Assembly (NCBI GenBank): GCA_050260275.1
Contig: JBLNBX010000227.1
Span: forward strand, 1-8,396
Direction of reading: 5' to 3'
DNA from: DATMXS01 sp050260275
GTDB taxonomy: Bacteria; Acidobacteriota; Terriglobia; Bryobacterales; Bryobacteraceae
DNA length: 8,396 nt
Below are positions 7,730 to 8,396 of this stretch, piece after piece. Under the pieces are notes generated by a model, which ran no database searches, was not told where the DNA came from, and saw only the letters and a list, made by a program, of their open reading frames with translations. Position 1 is the stretch's first letter. Each line of letters opens with the position of its first letter. A program made the position numbers and the translations under genes.

Positions 7730-7791
7730 ATTCAGCAGGCAACCGCTTGCGGTGCTGGCGGGGCCGCGGCACGAGCAACCAGGGGACGATC
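7730..7791 (+). repeat. R3 repeat, copy 2
   Basis: It starts ATTCAGCAGGCAACCG and continues through GGGGCCGCGGCACGAGCAA to AGGGGACGAT. The start, GCGGCAC core and GGGGACGAT tail match copies 1 and 3 in order, with a middle about 7 nt longer. Confidence 0.65.
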
Positions 7792-7816
7792 ACGGCGTCG
7801 CAACATCCGATCTGCT

Positions 7817-7873
7817 GTTCAGCGGGGAGCAACCGAAAGGCGGAGCCGCGGCACAAGCAAAAAGGGGACGGTC
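7817..7873 (+). repeat. R3 repeat, copy 3
   Basis: It starts GTTCAGCGGGGAGCAACCG, continues GGCGGAGCCGCGGCACAAGC and ends in an A-run followed by GGGGACGGTC. It is the best preserved of the four. The GGGGACGGTC tail is reminiscent of REP-type GGGGAC-containing repeats in other bacteria; that comparison is from memory. Confidence 0.7.
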
Positions 7874-7943
7874 CGACGCAGCAGACACCCAAGGACTACC
7901 TCGGCTGTGCCGCCGGTCTCACATCAACTCTTTCTAATCCGGT

Positions 7944-7976
7944 TGATCGGCCGCAGCCATGCAGGGGACGGTCGCG
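7944..7976 (+). repeat. R3 repeat, partial copy 4
   Basis: Only the GGCCGCAGC..GCAGGGGACGGTCGCG portion is recognisable, about 73 nt after copy 3. The 5' half (TTCAGCGGGG) is missing. Confidence 0.45.
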
Positions 7977-8049
7977 ATGTAGCAGCCCCCCGCGCGGCGA
8001 CGCCGCCAGTTTCCAAGACTTCTTCTGCCCAGTTAACGGGCCGCCAGAA

Positions 8050-8396
8050 TCAGCTTGCCGGGACTCGGTGGCCGATATCGATCCGGCGCAGGTCGCCCAT
8101 GAGCCGGTGCACGAGAAGAAGCGCCGTCAGGTGCAGGCAGCCCATCCCCAGAAAAACAGGCGTGTAGCCGAAGCGCTGGATGATGATGCCGGGGACTATA
8201 GAGGAGAACAGAGCGCCTCCGAGGCCGCCCGCGCAGCCTCCGAAACCTACCACCGAACCGACCGCCTGCTTCGGGAACACGTCCGACGTGGTAGTGAAGA
8301 GATTTGCCGACCAGCCCTGGTGGCAAGCGAGAGCAATGCTGACCAGGAACACGGCGGTCCACATCGTGGGCGCAAAAACGGACATTGCCGCGATGG
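8050..8396 (-). CDS. MFS transporter, ACS (anion:cation symporter) type, C-terminal fragment
   Basis: The frame is open to the window edge; about 114 C-terminal residues are seen and the stop is TGA at 8052-8050. The Met at 8385 is internal, since the frame continues upstream as I-A-A. Three hydrophobic segments fit helices 10-12 of a 12-helix carrier: TMWTAVFLVSIALACHQGWS, a glycine-rich VGFGGCAGGLGGALFSSIVP and YTPVFLGMGCLHLTALLLV. The stretch HQGWSANLFTTTSDVFPKQA followed by VGSVVGFGG is characteristic of the ACS family (hexuronate, glucarate and related organic anion importers such as ExuT and GudP) in the inner membrane. The substrate cannot be assigned from this end. The protein finishes soon after helix 12, as usual. 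Confidence 0.88.
   Translation of the reverse strand, partial: IAAMSVFAPTMWTAVFLVSIALACHQGWSANLFTTTSDVFPKQAVGSVVGFGGCAGGLGGALFSSIVPGIIIQRFGYTPVFLGMGCLHLTALLLVHRLMGDLRRIDIGHRVPAS

Larger units (their letters stand above)
7082..8049. other. Convergent intergenic region (968 bp), repeat-dense, no gene
   Basis: Between the 3' ends of the lytic transglycosylase and the MFS gene lie, in order, an R3 unit, H copy C, an inverted R2, a direct R2, a half H unit and three more R3 units. A 152-codon plus-strand frame at 7709-8167 consists of repeat translation and then runs antisense into the MFS gene, so it is rejected. No rho-independent terminator with a T-run was found for either flanking gene. Bases 7986-8049 show nothing recognisable. 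Confidence 0.75.

Noticed and set aside
7120..7976. Possible CRISPR array
   Set aside because: Repeats are diverged, of unequal spacing and interrupted by other repeat families. There are no uniform spacers and no cas genes.
7986..8049. Possible terminator of the MFS gene (GCCC/GGGC pairing near 8030-8045)
   Set aside because: The stem is only 4 bp with a 7-nt loop and there is no T-run on the minus strand, so it is not distinguishable from chance.
7709..8167. 152-codon plus-strand open frame
   Set aside because: It is R3 repeat translation that then runs antisense into the MFS gene. It is Arg/Ser/Thr-rich without motifs.

Overview
The window is GC-rich bacterial DNA with five protein-coding genes. 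Two are cut by the window edges, and three repeat-filled intergenic stretches lie between the genes. The proteins (multi-PAS soluble histidine kinase, surface-type GT-C glycosyltransferase, periplasmic lytic transglycosylase, ACS-type MFS carrier) fit a Gram-negative soil or sediment bacterium. The intergenic palindromes, such as GCGGGCTTCGAGCCCGC and GCAGGGCTGAAGCCCTGC, resemble ones I recall from large Acidobacteria genomes of the Solibacter/Bryobacter type. That placement is recollection and inference, not a search result.

Layout: (1) 1-2217, minus: four-PAS sensor histidine kinase, C-terminus outside the window. (2) 2218-2910: divergent spacer with degraded palindromic repeats and a good sigma-70-like promoter (2711-2739) for the next gene. 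(3) 2911-3762, plus: class I SAM-dependent methyltransferase. (4) 3701-5749, minus: polytopic GT-C glycosyltransferase whose 3' end overlaps the methyltransferase by 62 bp. (5) 5750-6490: divergent spacer with three consecutive palindrome clusters. (6) 6491-7081, plus: small exported lytic transglycosylase. (7) 7082-8049: nearly 1 kb of repeats with no credible gene. (8) 8050-8396, minus: C-terminal end of an MFS transporter.

Gene orientation alternates strictly (-, +, -, +, -), so no operon is visible and each gene is probably its own transcription unit. The methyltransferase and glycosyltransferase may both act on a surface glycan or lipid, but convergent neighbourhood is the only support. 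The other genes have no evident functional link.

The most striking content is non-coding. About 2.4 kb of 8.4 kb (29 percent) lies between genes, and much of it is a compound repeat. A three-hairpin unit (called R2 here) is followed 24-46 nt downstream by a multi-hairpin unit (called H here) in four places. The H hairpins occur in one fixed cyclic order (P1-P2-P3-P4) and their stems differ by compensatory changes. A further element at 5962-6075 has the same two-hairpins/gap/two-hairpins plan built from different stems. A fourth family (R3), ending in GGGGACGRT, fills 7120-7976. Two R2 copies lie in inverted orientation around the lytic transglycosylase. This palindrome system is the best candidate for something undescribed in the window.
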